64,000 nt of DNA, taken from NCBI GenBank assembly GCA_001986395.2, contig MQVO02000018.1, positions 1 through 64,000 on the forward strand, written 5' to 3'. A program made the position numbers and the translations under genes. This document shows positions 20,823 through 32,782 of this stretch, in pieces; positions within the stretch are counted from its first letter, which is position 1; each line of letters begins with the position of its first letter. The notes under the pieces were generated by a model. It ran no database searches, was not told the origin of the DNA, and was given only the letters and a program-made list of their open reading frames with translations. Source of the DNA: Irpex lacteus (taxonomy: Eukaryota; Basidiomycota; Agaricomycetes; Polyporales; Irpicaceae).

Positions 20823-21312
20823 ATGACGAGCAACAATCTGCCGCCACTCATCCTTGTCAACTCGCCTGTCGACGTGAAATCATCGGTGAGTAACATAGCT
20901 TCCTCACAGTCAGACATTTTAATGCTCACCACCATTGTCTGACGGCCGTTAGACCACGAGTAATAGCAATGAGGGAGAGTCGCCAGAAGTCGCGAGGATA
21001 TTATTGAGCAGTACGTCGAGTCACCATTCGCCTCAGTCCTTCCGATGGATTCTGGCTAACGTTCTTCAAGAGGAGTACAGAGCCTTGGCCTGTTCACTAA
21101 GGCGTTTCGCGCGCTCGAGAGCATCGGAGACCGAATACCGCTCTAGCCACACTTATTGGTCAACGCCTGCCATGAAAACACACTACCGCGAGGTCATCAC
21201 ACAGCCTCCGGTCGGCGCTGAGGCCACCGAGACGGAATTGGAGGAGGGTAAGGAGGAGGAAAAGGAGGAGGAAAAGGAGGAGGGTAAGACGGAGGGTATG
21301 GATCATGAGTAG
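20823..21312 (+). CDS. Small hypothetical protein with Glu/Lys tail
   Basis: Two exons, 20823-20885 and 20953-21312, joined across a 67-nt GT-AG intron in phase, give 140 aa. The N-terminus is Ser/Asn/Pro-rich. The middle has an Arg-rich helix (LACSLRRFARSRA). The C-terminal 30 residues are a Glu/Lys repeat (EEGKEEEKEEEKEEGK) encoded by a GGAGGA-type purine microsatellite. No family is recognised, and the purine repeat may vary in length between strains. Confidence 0.55.
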
Positions 21313-22672
21313 AGCATCTATCTCGCTATTACCCCTCAAAGTGGGGCGAACGATCGTCGAAGTCTTTTGTAACTCTGTTTGCTGCTTGTGCCAACTTCTG
21401 CTGTATATCCTAAACACAAGGTAGTATGATGAAACTTCATGTATTTTGGACTGCTGGTCTTTGATCGCAGGACGAAATTCATAGCTGGCATCCGCTGGTT
21501 ATTTGCCGTGCTAAATGCCTTGATGAGCCTTTGTTTGAGGGTATGGCCATAAAGCGCTTACCGTGGAGGCGATCCTTGCTTTTGACCTTCATGATAGGTA
21601 CGGCCATTGAGCGCAGACTACGCTAAGGCCGTGATATAGTAAGTACTACACGCTCAGTGGATATTGCTAAAGCTCACCTTTTAGTAACCACAAGCACACC
21701 CAAGGCATCCCAGGTTTCAGCCTTCGTAAGTAACGCGGAACGGCCGCAATGTATCGGTTCATCCAGCCTGCGGTATAATCTACACACGGCGACATGTAAA
21801 CGACTTGAAGATGACGAGTGGTCATATTTACACGTACCTTTGACTGACGGTAATGTCTGGTGGCCACACACAGATCTATGCGGAACAGTTCCCTGAGGCG
21901 GTCTGGGGAATAGACAAACTGGCAAACGATACTTGCCTCCTTGCAACTGCAGATGTCACTAGATGTAATCGCGGGCAAGAGGCTATAATTGCGCAACAGG
22001 ATCCACAGGACAGCGATGAACCTCGAAAGGGGACACCAGCCAATTGCGACGATAACCAGACCCCCGCCGCAAAGTCGGGCACTGTAATGGAAACTCTCGC
22101 TCCAATCGCGCAATGAAAAGGGCCTCATCTATGCTTCAAGACGCGAAGCCATGCATTCCACCCCAACACGGAATTGATCTCGCTTGCCTCGGCCATTACT
22201 GGTGATCGAGTCAAACAGGGGTTTGTTGAGACTATTGAGGCGATGAGACATTCGATTATCTGTGAAGAACCAGACGCGTCAGCTCTCAAAGTATTTTGAG
22301 CTGATCAACTCATACTAACGCTGAGTGAGGTCAGGGAGTGAGGTCAGGGTATGCGGCGTGAAACCAAGGAAGTAGCGCAAGCGCAGGGGCCACAAAGAGG
22401 AAAGCATGCAACGGTAGATCGGACCCTGGTTCATCCACCATCGGTACGAGATAGCCTGAACTCATTATCACAGCTCAACGGAAACGGAAGGTTTAACAGT
22501 TGGTCATGATCATTTAAAGGGGGTTCCGTGATAGAATGTACATTCTGAAATAGAGAAAAAGTGAGTACGCGATATAAGTAACGTGAATTGGCTTACATTC
22601 GATAGGGCTAGGAGTGACCGAGATCCAAACTATAATACCAAATAAATGACGAATAAATGCCTACAAGACGTA
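21313..22672. other. Intergenic, no supported gene
   Basis: Open frames of up to 153 codons occur on both strands in 21650-22130, but they overlap antiparallel, have no motif and do not splice together. Nothing else is seen. Confidence 0.4.
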
Positions 22673-23637
22673 CTATCCAGATGCACTGGCTCCTGGTTCT
22701 GCAAGCTGCAAAAACTTCTCCCACTCTTCCTCCGGCATTTCGTAGCTTTCTTGAAGGGCAGGGAACGTTCGAGCACGGACCTCTTCTGCATAGCCTCTGA
22801 CGCCCCGCTCGATCTCGCCGCGAACATCCCCAAAGTGTCGCACAAACTTGGCTTTATGTCCGTTCCATGTCCCAAGCATATCGTCCCACACAAGCACTTG
22901 TCCATTCGTCTGCGAACCAGCACCGATGCCGATAGTCGGAGCTCGTCGAAGGCGCGAAGTGATGTAGGCTCCGAGTTTGTGGGGAATGGCTTCCAGCAAA
23001 AACGCAAACGCGCCAGCTTCTTCCAACGCAAGCGCAGTTTCGAGGATCGAAGCTGCACCCTTTGCGCTTCTTCCCTGAACCTTGTATCCAGAGAACATCG
23101 TGTGACGCTGGGGCATCAGACCAACATGCGCCATGACCGGAATCCCAACGCTGGTGAGCCTCCGAACAACATCTACCACCTCCAATCCGCCTTCAATCTT
23201 CACTGCCTCTATTCCACCCTCGCTCACTAGCCTTGTGGCATTCCGCACGGCATCTTCGACGCTCGTGTGATACGTCCCGAATGGCATGTCGGCGATGAGG
23301 AACGGTGATTTGCTACCGCGTGCGACGGCTCGACAGTGATGAAGCATCTCTTCGAGGGTGAGGCGGGTGGTAGAGTCGTATCCAAGGCATACTTGAGCAA
23401 GAGAGTCTCCGACGAGGGTGATGTCGATGTTGTGAGCCTCGCATGCTCTCCCTGTTGGGAAGTCGTAGGCGGTGAGCATTGTGATCGGTGTCCCCGACTT
23501 GCGAAGTTGCTGGAGGTGCTGGATAGTCACCTTCTTTCGTTCTGAAGCGGTAAAGAAGTATATTAATGGTATGTGCCTGAAGAAAAGAACAGTAACGCAC
23601 GACTTGGGAGGGCACCCTGCTCGGGTCGTACACTCAT
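22673..23637 (-). CDS. ECM31: 3-methyl-2-oxobutanoate hydroxymethyltransferase
   Basis: Ketopantoate hydroxymethyltransferase (PanB) moves a hydroxymethyl group from methylene-tetrahydrofolate to 2-oxoisovalerate, the first committed step of pantothenate and CoA synthesis. Two exons, 23601-23637 and 22673-23541, with a 59-nt intron, give 301 aa. I chose ATG 23637 because the splice from AGTC to AACG then keeps frame (MSVRPEQGALPSQ|RKKVTIQ); an ATG 4 bp upstream opens a frame only if the intron is retained. Family landmarks are present: TMLTAYDFPT, LVGDSLAQVCLG (metal-binding Asp), RAVARGSKSPFLIADMPFG, AVKIEGG and AHVGLMPQ, then IGIGAGSQTNGQVLVWDDML near the end. The length matches fungal PanB apart from a short N-terminus, so a mitochondrial presequence is not obvious. 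It stands alone. Confidence 0.95.
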
Positions 23638-24591
23638 CCATCGCCGTACTTGATGAACTCTAGGCGTCGGCTTTAGCTTCAAGGATGCCAGGAGCGTCGA
23701 GGTCGTCGTCATCGTGCGTAATGGTACCGGGAGAGATGATTTACGGTGATACCGAGGTTTTTACATGATGAAAAGTTGAGGAGAGAAAGTGGTTTTTATG
23801 TCGGCTGTGATTACTGCGACTCAGGAGCTCCGACCGGTTGTGCCATTTCCCGGCATGCATTTGTAGCTCTAGCCTCCATACGCTGCTGTAGGAACCGTGT
23901 GGTAGTTGTTGATATTCGAGTATCGTCGAATTGAAAATGGGACGATGGTGGAGGTGTTGGGGCAAGTTGAGCATTTCTCGGACTCGGACGCGGCAATCAT
24001 ACGCAGCCAGCTGGGTTCTACAGGAAAGATCGACAGACGATCTGTGAAATATGGATTTCTTTTCGACACGAACAAGACCTCGTCGTACAACTCAGGATTA
24101 TTTCACTCAGTTGAGAGAGCATTCGAGCTACGCTAAAACAGCAATACAACTCGTAAACTGAACAGAGAACCTCCGCTCGTGTCGGTGTGAGCTCAGGGCC
24201 TTTTCGCTGACCAACCAATACCTCTCTGCCCCAACGCAGCCGGGTACACTCTAAACCCAAATGGACCACGCGGATCGCAAGTTACGTGGTTCGAGTGGCG
24301 TTGGAGGGGCGGTGAGTGAATACCGCTGACGAAGTCCTGCGACGATCCTCTCGACCGACATATGAGTACGGCATGGCGACGTTCTGTAAGTATGTGACCA
24401 CGGAGGCATGAGCATGGGGCCTTTGGACACTCTCGTAAAAAGCGAAGACTCACAGACTTGGCTCGTTACTCTTGTTCGTGTACCAAGAGTATCTCCGATA
24501 GCACATAGGTATAACTGAAACGTCTCTTCATAGCATATAAGGAACGTCGTGCCATGACTGAGGCATGTGAGAACATACCAGGTACAAGTTA
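23638..24591. other. Intergenic, no supported gene
   Basis: Short frames on both strands overlap each other and carry no recognisable motif; no RNA gene is seen. Confidence 0.4.
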
Positions 24592-25713
24592 TCACTTTCC
24601 GGCCAAAAGGTCGTTGATTACCCGAGCCACTCTACCAACAGCTTCTCGTACAACCTCCTTATCAGCCTCACGGACGCGAGACATTATCCGTCCCTCAAAC
24701 TTGTCCGGATGGAAACGCAACATCGTCTCTCTCAACTTGTCTCGTCGTTCTTTCTTGATGGCTTCTTCGTCCCTTGCTGCGCTATCAGGTAGTCTTCCAC
24801 CAGGAAGTAAGAAAGCCGACACAGCTTCCATGGTGATATCTTCGATCTCAAGAGTAGCAGGCTTCTTCTCTTGGCCATGTGCAGAGGGACCAACGTCCGT
24901 AGCGAGAGCAGGCCATGGAATATCCTCGAAACGCAGCTCGATATCGGTGGCCTGTGATGATTCCACCCCTCCCAGTAACTCCTTCCAGCGACTCTCGTAG
25001 CGAGCACGAGCGTCGTCCCAGCGCATTCTTTCCTTCTCGTTGCGCCGTTGTCTCCGCCGCTCATGCTCAGCCTTCTCCATCCTGGCGGTCTCCTCTCTCA
25101 GCTTCTTCTCTCGCTCGTGGCGAGCGGCACGTTCTGCCTTCTTCCGTTCTTGCTCTGCGAACTCAGCAGCGTGTTTCTTCCTGCAATAGAGTAAGCCAAC
25201 ATTTTAGCATATAGTTTGATAGAAGTGAGTAGGTACGCACTTCCACATCGCAGCACGCACCCACTCCGCATAGTCCTCTTCCTCCATCATTTGTGGGTCA
25301 ATATCCAACTCATCATCCATCCTATCCATCCCGCCAGCCCTCCACCGTCTCGGTACGTGCGCATATCCGTTGAGATTTGCCTCTACAGAGTCGAGCCGCT
25401 CATCTTCCCCAAATGCTCCCCATAGCTTCTCGCGAAACCGCTCCTCCTCGACTTGCGCCTGGATGTAGTCGTAGTCCGGTTTGTGAGCACGATGAGATGG
25501 CCCCGCTGACAGCTCGTCTTCATCAAACACAAAGTCGTTGTTTCCATTTAAATACGACGCTCGATGTTTCTTGCGAGGTTCATCATCCTCCTCGGATAGG
25601 TCATCTGTGTTCCTGTGACGACGTTTGGCAGCCTTACGAGCCCTCTTCTGAGCCTTCCGCAAGTCATGCGCTGCCTGTTCTTCAGGTGTTCGTTTCAATT
25701 TGAGCTTGCCCAT
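24592..25713 (-). CDS. NFKBIL1-like coiled-coil protein
   Basis: Exons 25241-25713 and 24592-25180 flank a 60-nt intron and give 353 aa. I start at ATG 25713 (MGKLKLKRTPEEQAAHDLRKAQKRARKAAKRR), since this opening is typical of fungal homologues; an ATG 18 bp upstream would add six residues. The N-terminal third is basic and nuclear-targeting in character, followed by an acidic region and a long charged coiled coil (about residues 150-225, AEFAEQERKKAERAARHEREKK...). The C-terminus has the J-like helix LRFHPDKFEGR, shared with the human NF-kappa-B inhibitor-like protein 1 family and reminiscent of the HPD of DnaJ domains. Function in fungi is not established; a role in RNA processing has been proposed for the family. 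A 60-bp promoter element shared with TSC10 begins 104 bp upstream. Confidence 0.8.
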
Positions 25714-25817
25714 GCCTGGCACTCGGTGCAATGAGGACGTGGACGAGATGGTGTAACATGTTCAAGGCAGAAGGCAAGTGACGCTGGGGAAGGGCGCGAC
25801 GCCACAAAGCTGTAGAG

Positions 25818-25877
25818 TATGCCGTCCAAACTGTACAAAAAATAAGCGCGCCGCGCGGGTAACCAATGCGCCGCGCG
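25818..25877 (-). promoter_or_regulatory. 60-bp GC-rich CCAAT element, copy 1
   Basis: This 60-bp block matches 43806-43865 at 58 of 60 positions (as a reverse complement between strands). Read towards the gene it has CGCGCGGCGC, ATTGGTT (an inverted CCAAT box), CCGCGCGGCGCGC, then TTATTTTTTGTACAG and TTTGGACGGCATA. It begins 104 bp upstream of the NFKBIL1-like start codon. Sequence just outside the block does not match between copies. It may be a shared promoter module or a tiny dispersed repeat. Confidence 0.65.
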
Positions 25878-26608
25878 GCACATGCCGCGCGCACATGGCG
25901 TATGCGATTGTGAGCAATGTTGAGCGCAACCACACGGTATGTCGACTTTCCCTGTATGTCTGTACATCCTCTATGTGTCTTGGTGTTGTATGTAGGCTAA
26001 TATAAAAGCAATACATAACGACTTTGTCACGTTGAAGCCAGATTTTTCCAGCGCTTTCATGTTGCTACTTGCTAGTATGATTGCACACCCTAACTGCTCA
26101 GTGTTCAACATTATCAGAGTGTTCCTATAGGCAATGTACTACGATTTAGACATAGAACGACCAGACGCACATGTGCTATTTGCGACTATAAGTGTCGGAA
26201 TCAATTTAAGCGTAGTAGCATTACAACTGCCTAATCGGGAAGTTCACGGTACTACCACGGCGCAGCTGTATTAAGCTCTAGTGCCCGTCGAACTATCGCA
26301 TTCTGTCGTGGTCATAGACTTGAATGTCCAAGCGGAAAGTAATGTGATCATTCGGGGAGGTATTGGTAGATACTATGAGTCCGTTGCAGAGCATTGCTCG
26401 TAGAAGTACTATTAAGCTACGCCGGTATGAGCAAAGAAGGATTACGATACGAAAGAGATGTAAAATAAGACTCAAAAAAGAAATAAAAGGGTGAATGAGC
26501 GTGTATACTTGTGAAATAAAAATGGACAAAGGAGTGGCGCTTGTCTGTTGAAGACGGGTGTTAAGTCTTTCGAAGGAGCTCGGACTCAAAGAAGAGGCGG
26601 AAGTTATT
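25878..26608. other. Intergenic, no supported gene
   Basis: No gene seen; the stretch continues GC-rich palindromic (GCCGCGCGC) for about 30 bp beyond the element and then becomes AT-rich up to the stop codon of gene A. Confidence 0.4.
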
Positions 26609-27235
26609 TTAATACCACGGATTGCGTACACCCGTGGGTGGGTCGTACCTGGTCGGAGAGACATTGGTCTCAGCGGTTGTAGCGGCGCCGTGGGAGAAAC
26701 TAGGAGTTACGGGACGGGATGGAGTCAGAGAGCCCATCTCTTCGAGAGAGCTAGAGGTGAGCATCTGGGGCACCCCCGGCGCTGTATGTGCAGTTGTCGA
26801 GCTGATGGTTCCAGGCGCAAAAGGGTTGGGTGCGCTTGAACTGGCTCCCGGTGCAATCTCGGGAAGCGGCTCGGAGTCGGAAATTGGGCTGGGCGATGGA
26901 CTAAAGTCTTCTGGCCGCATAGGTATGTTGTTGAATGAATACTTGAGCCCGGTGGTGGCCTTTGTCTCTGAGTTCGGACCTTGTATTGTCGATGAAGCAG
27001 ACGTGGACGCGGTGTCTATAGAGAGAAGGTACGTCAATGATTGCTGATGACTCGGTCAATATGGTTGGAATTGCAACTCACCTGCCAATGCTAGCGCACG
27101 ATCCAACCCGCCTAGCAACCGCGACTTCGACTTCTTCGCACGCACTTGTACCGCCCAAGAAAATGATGGTAAGTAGGGCGGATAAAGTATAGGTAAAGGT
27201 AGTATGAACTTACCAGAGGCCGTTGGCTCCACAAG

Positions 27236-27243
27236 CTCGATAT
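27236..27243. repeat. 8-bp target duplication of hAT copy 1 (CTCGATAT), outer
   Basis: CTCGATAT abuts the outer end of copy 1 and is repeated exactly at 33037-33044. Eight base pairs is the hallmark of hAT insertion. Confidence 0.95.
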
Positions 27244-27420
27244 TAAAGCATGGCATGGGTCCGGATACCTGTAGGTCATTGTGGGTATACCTGCCATCAA
27301 ACCCCCAGGTAAACTGACCTGCGGGTCATGGGTACCTGGTCTACAGGTAAGCTACAGGTGCAGGTCACGCTATAGTAACTGTGTAGGTATACCTGCGGGT
27401 CAACCTGCCATTTTATTCAG
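27244..27420. repeat. Subterminal ACCTG repeats, transposase-3' end of hAT copy 1
   Basis: Ten copies of ACCTG (either strand), often as TACCTG or ACCTGCGGGT, lie between the terminal repeat and the transposase stop codon. The opposite end (about 32880-33030) has seven more. hAT transposases are known to bind arrays of short subterminal motifs, so these are candidate binding sites. The same arrays occur in copy 2 (40653-40829 and 35043-35193). Confidence 0.75.
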
Positions 27421-30411
27421 CTAGTTATCACAATCATGTACATCACTATCAACATTAATGACAGCCTTTTCTTTCCCCTTTGACCCCTTTGATCTCTTGT
27501 TTTTCTCCCGCAACAATTCCAGTATCTCCCTCTCCGGAATAACACCATCAACTGTAGCCCAAGAGCTAAGCACAGTTGCCGCCCGCGTTGACTCGTCGTT
27601 CAGGGAATGACGGCGCTTCGAGACAGTCAGCCCACCTCGGGAGAAGGCGCGCTCGACGTCTGTTGATGCTGCGGGAGTGGACAGAAAGTCCAGTGCCATG
27701 CGTGCGAGGGCCTGTTTCTCTGCGCTTCTGCTCGAAGTGAGAACACCGTTCCAGTGGGCTAACGGATCGTCGACGTCCCCGAGGCATGGAGTGCTGAGAT
27801 GCTCCTCGAGAGCGTCGGATGAGACAGTATTGCGGCCATACTGCTCAAGGCGCGCGAAACGCTCGTTAGCCGAACGACGAAAACCCATCTGACAGTTAGA
27901 ATATAGTGAGCCTGGAGTCTGGACGCTACAAAGCATATAATATACGAATTACTTACTGATGATGTTTGCGACGACGGCGACGCCTGCGCCACGTTCGCAT
28001 CACTCGGAGGGTCGGGCTTGTAATGGCTCTTCCATTGGTCGCGAACAAGCGTAAGGGCCGTTTCGATCCAGTCGGGAGGCCAATGGTTGTCGCGGAAGTA
28101 TTGTGTCTTGTACCTCGGGTGTAGTACTAAAGAAAGCAGTCAGCGGCGAATCCGTAAGCTCATAGTAAACAAAAGACATGAGTATCGAGTCTGGACGTAC
28201 CCATGGCAACACGGTGCATGATCGACTCGTCCGTTTTTCCGTAGTACTTGTTTAGGATACGAACGCCTCGGGCGGCGGCAACACGAACAATATCAGAATA
28301 CGTTTTGCCAGCCTTACCGTCGACCACGTCTTCCAATGCACCGGTGAGTGTGTCGATAATAGGAATAACCTCGTGTAGAAGCGGCGTGTTGCTCTTTGAT
28401 ATCTTGTGAGTGGCGTATGTGAAGTCCTATAGATAGTATATCAGCACAAGGGCTTGCATCAAAGTGAGCGGCGGTCTCACCCCTAACACGCTATCGAGCT
28501 CAGTTAACAGTGCCCATTCGTCTGCCGAGAGACGACAGCTACGAAGCCCCTTCTTCCCAGCCACATCCCACGCGGGCAGAGCGAATAGCTTCTCCAATGC
28601 CGGTCGAAGCTCGAGGGCACGCTCGATGGCCATGGAGACGGAGTTCCACCTTGTTGCGACCGCGCGTAACGGAATCTTGGGGGTGATCTTCGATCGTTCG
28701 CAGCACGTCTTCAGGTCCGCTCTCAACAGCGGAGAGTAAAATATACGTTTTGCGAGCTTCTTTAGCTAATATATATGATATGAATAAGCATGGTATAGCA
28801 AGAGTTAGGCATGATAGAGAGCGTACCTTGGTCAGTGCACGACGTGCATGACGGGCCTCATCTTCGTTGATGTGCAGATCCTCCTCTACGGAGGCTATCA
28901 CCGCTTCGATCTCTTCGTCTTCAGCATCCTCTCGGCTAGGATCGAGCTCGTATTCATCGTCCCTGAGATCGTTCGTCGAAGCGCTCGCGGTCGTTCCTTC
29001 AGTGGTGTCATCATCGAGTACGGGGTCGGCTGCGGCGTCGTCATCTGTGTCGCTGTCTGCCGGGTCGTCACTGCTATCTGAACCTCGCTTACGCGACTTC
29101 ACAAAGCAAGACAAGATTGCCTGCAATGGCTCGTGAGTAAGACGTCAGAGGCAAACTATTTGACCACTCACCTTGACCACCAGATTCAAGATGTGCGCCA
29201 AGCACCGCACTCTGGTTTCTGCGCTGTTGATCCCTCCAAGAGTCTCCAGCTCCATCACCATGGTATCGTTGTTCGATGCGTTGTCACAGATGATACCCAG
29301 GATCTACATGGTCAACATTGTATGATAAGTAACGACTCGGATACGGTCAAAGGCTCAGAAATTACGTACCATGTCCGCGATTCCTAACTCTTGAAGGCAT
29401 CGCTTTAGTTCTTGGCCTAGGTAGCGACCCGTATGACCTTGATCGAGTCTGTTGCGATGGTGAGTACATGTCCAACACACTGTAGATTGCTCGAAGACTT
29501 GTGAACTCACCGGATGAAATCCAGAATGAACTGCGTAGCTTTTCCATCTACCACGCGATGAACTGTCACTCCTAAGAACGAGTATACATTAGGCGACGTC
29601 CATCCGTCGAGACCAAGGTGCAGACGACCGGGGTGCGCTTTCAGCAGCTGCCCGATATGTTTATGCGTGACGGCAAAGATCTCACGCACATCGCGAGACA
29701 CAGTGCTGCGGCTAGGAGTCTCGACCTTCGCGTAAAGCATCTCGAAGATGGCAAGAAGTTCCGGGTCTTCGACGATAGCAAAGGGTCGGTGACGGCGTGC
29801 GATCCAGAGAGCAAGGAGGTATCGCATCCGCTCCTTAGTGTACGTTGTGCCATGTGCGAATGCGGCGATGCTCTTCTCATTCGGCGCGGGGCCTGGCGAG
29901 CACTTTTCGATATGCCGCTTGAGGTTGCCGGTAGACTGGTCCTTACGGTGACGCGTAACCTTAATTTTAGGGCTATAAGCGACGCATTAGATTTGCATAG
30001 TACATAGGATAGAAGTTCACGTACTGTGCCTTGCAAACGAACTGGTACTTAACCATGCCCTTCGAGTCCGTAATGATCTCAGGGGGAGACCTGAAATGGG
30101 TATAGTAGGCAGAACTCCACGTCTTCATTTGGTCGGCTACATGTGTGTCGTTGGTTAATGAGAATAACAAAAGGTTTATGAGAATACTTACCTAGGACGT
30201 CCGGCGCTGATCGTGTGTCAGTCCTATATTTCTCCTCGAAGGTGAGTTGTTTACTGGCGGCGGGAGCTTCAACCTCAACAACGTCGGGGCTTGAGGATCG
30301 GTCACCAGAAGCAGACTGAGCGTCGGAGGCATCGTTTTCAGTGCGACGAGAGCGGTCACTTGCTGGGGACAGGTCTTTGCGACGACGTTTTTGGCCCCTA
30401 TGACTGGGCAT
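27421..30411 (-). CDS. hAT transposase, copy 1
   Basis: The mirror image of the copy 2 gene at 37662-40652: ten exons, 815 aa, with every ORF segment identical in translation. Exons (minus strand, 5' to 3') are 30192-30411, 30025-30136, 29511-29972, 29370-29448, 29172-29303, 28827-29120, 28481-28765, 28201-28426, 27957-28126 and 27421-27888. No stop or frameshift is seen. It reads in the same direction as the interrupted gene A. See the copy 2 entry for domains. Confidence 0.92.
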
Positions 30412-30998
30412 GGTGAGTCGTTGGGAGGGACCTGAAGGACAGAGATGGGGGTCAAACGAGCAGGCGATCCACTACATCTCTGCTATATCAATTAACGGCT
30501 TAATCCGACAACTCGTCACAGTATCGTAGAGCGTACCTTTTCAGGCGTCGTGTGTATTTACCCGCAGTGCGGGCGGCGGGTATGTGAGCTCGGCATGCGG
30601 ACACTAGCAATGCAAAGAACCAATGGAGTTTTGTGGATAAGTCAAAGGTCGGCCGTCCACACGGAATTTGCATGAGGAATATTAAATTTGCGACAGGAGA
30701 TGGCGATGGTGGTGGGCGACGGAGGCAAAACGAGAGGATATGCGCGGCCAATACCTACGGCTCGGGTATTGTTGATGGCGCGCGCCAACCTCTAGCCGGT
30801 TTCTGCCACGTCAACCTTCCATCCTTCTCTCCCTACTCTCACCTACTCACTCTCCTGCTCGCTGCGTAGTCTCATATACTCGTATGCCACACCCTCAACA
30901 CTACCACATCACCTGCCTTTTTGGAACGTGAGTACACTGTCTATGGATACCAGTGGTGTTGTGTACCTTGATGATCGAAACTAATCTCGATAATTCAG

Positions 30999-32069
30999 AT
31001 GGAGCATGCCCGACGCCCGAAGGTCGGATTAACGAGGACAACAGCATTTTACGGTGAGCTTACAAGCAATGCTCCATAGTACAACTCAATACGGACGTGA
31101 TTATAGGTCATAATACGTATGCGTAGCCAATGAGACAAGGTAGCAGATGGAAAAGATATGTGGCAAGTGAGGATGGTGAGTAACGAGTTCAGCGATCGGG
31201 AATTGCACCCAGTACTCATGTTCATCGTTCGCATTGCTCGGCTTTGATCACAAGATACTGGCCGAGATTTTGGATCGGCACAATAGTCAAGGCGCATCCC
31301 TATGGCCAGAGGGCTACACGGTCCGTGGCAAAATTTACGCACGCATGACGAAGACTGACTAATCTAGGGACTGCACGCAGCGCTGACTGCACTGAACGGG
31401 CCACAGGATCTCAAGCGTACTGCACGCACCTGGACCACAGTCCGCCTTCTCCTTCAATCCTCACAGAGAAGCCGGACGCACAAGACCTTACCTTGGTCCT
31501 TGGTGTTCCTCCACCACTGGTCGTACTGTAGGTCACGTCACGGCCTGTCATCGCTGTATACTAATTTAGTCATATTCTCCGGTGGCAGATTAAGGCACAG
31601 AGCTGAGAGAATGAGCGGGTCGTTCCGTCGACAAGACTCAGCCCCGAGAGCTCAACAACCGCTGCCTCCACGTCGCGGATCTCAAGAGGTAGTGGAATTC
31701 GAGTGGATGGTGCTTGTAGCATCCATAGGTAGCTACTATCGCCGCCGTAGAATACACATGATACGACACTCGCGCAATACTTCATGCGTACATCTTCTCA
31801 CAAGAATTCCGCCAACGCAAGTTTCCATGTGTGCAAACGAGAGGTTTCTTATCCTCGCCATCCTCGACGTTGCTGGCCACTTCGCGCGGTACCACCTAAC
31901 CGGCCAAGTTCCGTCTGTAGGACACATGCTAGGAGGGTTGATGGCTTTATATTTACGTTGGGATAGAGATGGCGGTAGGGGACACTTAAGTGAGGAGACC
32001 ATCTCGGCGATCTGGAACTTTCTTATGCTCGCGCAACAGTATTTAGAATTTAGTACAACAAATGTTTAA
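30999..32069 (+). CDS. hAT accessory gene Y, copy 1 (unknown)
   Basis: A multi-exon gene divergent from the transposase, exact exon structure uncertain. Supported parts: an ATG at 30999 right after an acceptor (30998), opening MEHARRPKVGLTRTTAFY; an exon starting near 31216 that reads SCSSFALLGFDHKILAEILD and continues to about 31321; and a long final exon from about 31370 to the stop at 32069. A 47-nt intron near 31322-31368 (GTCCGTGG...AATCTAG) joins the last two in phase. The final exon may contain a short intron with a perfect TACTAAT branch site near 31556. The C-terminal domain has CANERFLILAILDVAGHFA and hydrophobic helices. I recognise no family. Nothing comparable is needed for hAT transposition in known elements. 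Confidence 0.5.
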
Positions 32070-32117
32070 TGTTAATACAATAGGACGCGATTCTCAATGA
32101 TAGCGGTGCTGTATATA

Positions 32118-32782
32118 TCAATGCTGAATGTGATTGTCGAGATGCATTGCTGTGGAGAGACGGAGTGCCACGGCGGTATCGATTCCAGAGTCGAGTACGA
32201 GCTTCGAGTACCACTCTGTATGGTCCGCCTCATCGAAGTACTTAATGACCTCGTCGTAGAGTCTGTTAGGCAGCTCTAACTCTGCAAAAACATCCCTACA
32301 CGCCTGCCCGAACCGTGCGTCTATGAATGTCGGGTCTCCGAATACTTCTGCTTCTGACGTCTGGTCTGTTTGGAAGTGATGCGAGAGTCACTCTGGTAAG
32401 TACGCGGTTCAGCGTTTGACTTGGTATGATATTAAACTGACCCTCCGATGCCTCCGATGCCTCGCTAATGCCCTCATCGTACTCCATGGCGGAGTCCGTG
32501 CCCGACTCGCGCTGCGAGCTATTGTAGGGGGCCTGGGATGTTTCGTTTGGATAGTACTGGTAGTGATAAAGGTATTAGTATAGATGATAGAAAAATACCT
32601 GCAAGACTTACCCTCCCCGGTGCGCCAAAGAGCAGTTGCCCGAGACGAAAGTGTGCTGTCGATAGCCCACCGCGAAGATAGATTATCTCCCGCTCCTGAG
32701 CTTCGAGTCGTCTCTCCAAAGTGAGATTCCTCGCCCGTGCTTGATCTAGATGTCGCCGGAGTTGGGTAACTTCTTCGTTCAT
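32118..32782 (-). CDS. hAT accessory gene X, copy 1 (coiled-coil protein)
   Basis: The mirror of the copy 2 gene at 35291-35955. Exons are 32612-32782, 32442-32556 and 32118-32365, giving 177 aa. It is tail-to-tail with gene Y, whose stop codon is only 48 bp away. See copy 2 for description. Confidence 0.7.

Noticed and set aside
21657..22128. Overlapping frames of up to 153 codons on both strands
   Set aside because: They shadow one another, have no recognisable domain, and cannot be spliced into a longer product.
22630..23230. Long antisense and alternative frames across the ECM31 gene
   Set aside because: They are shadows of the clear PanB coding frame.
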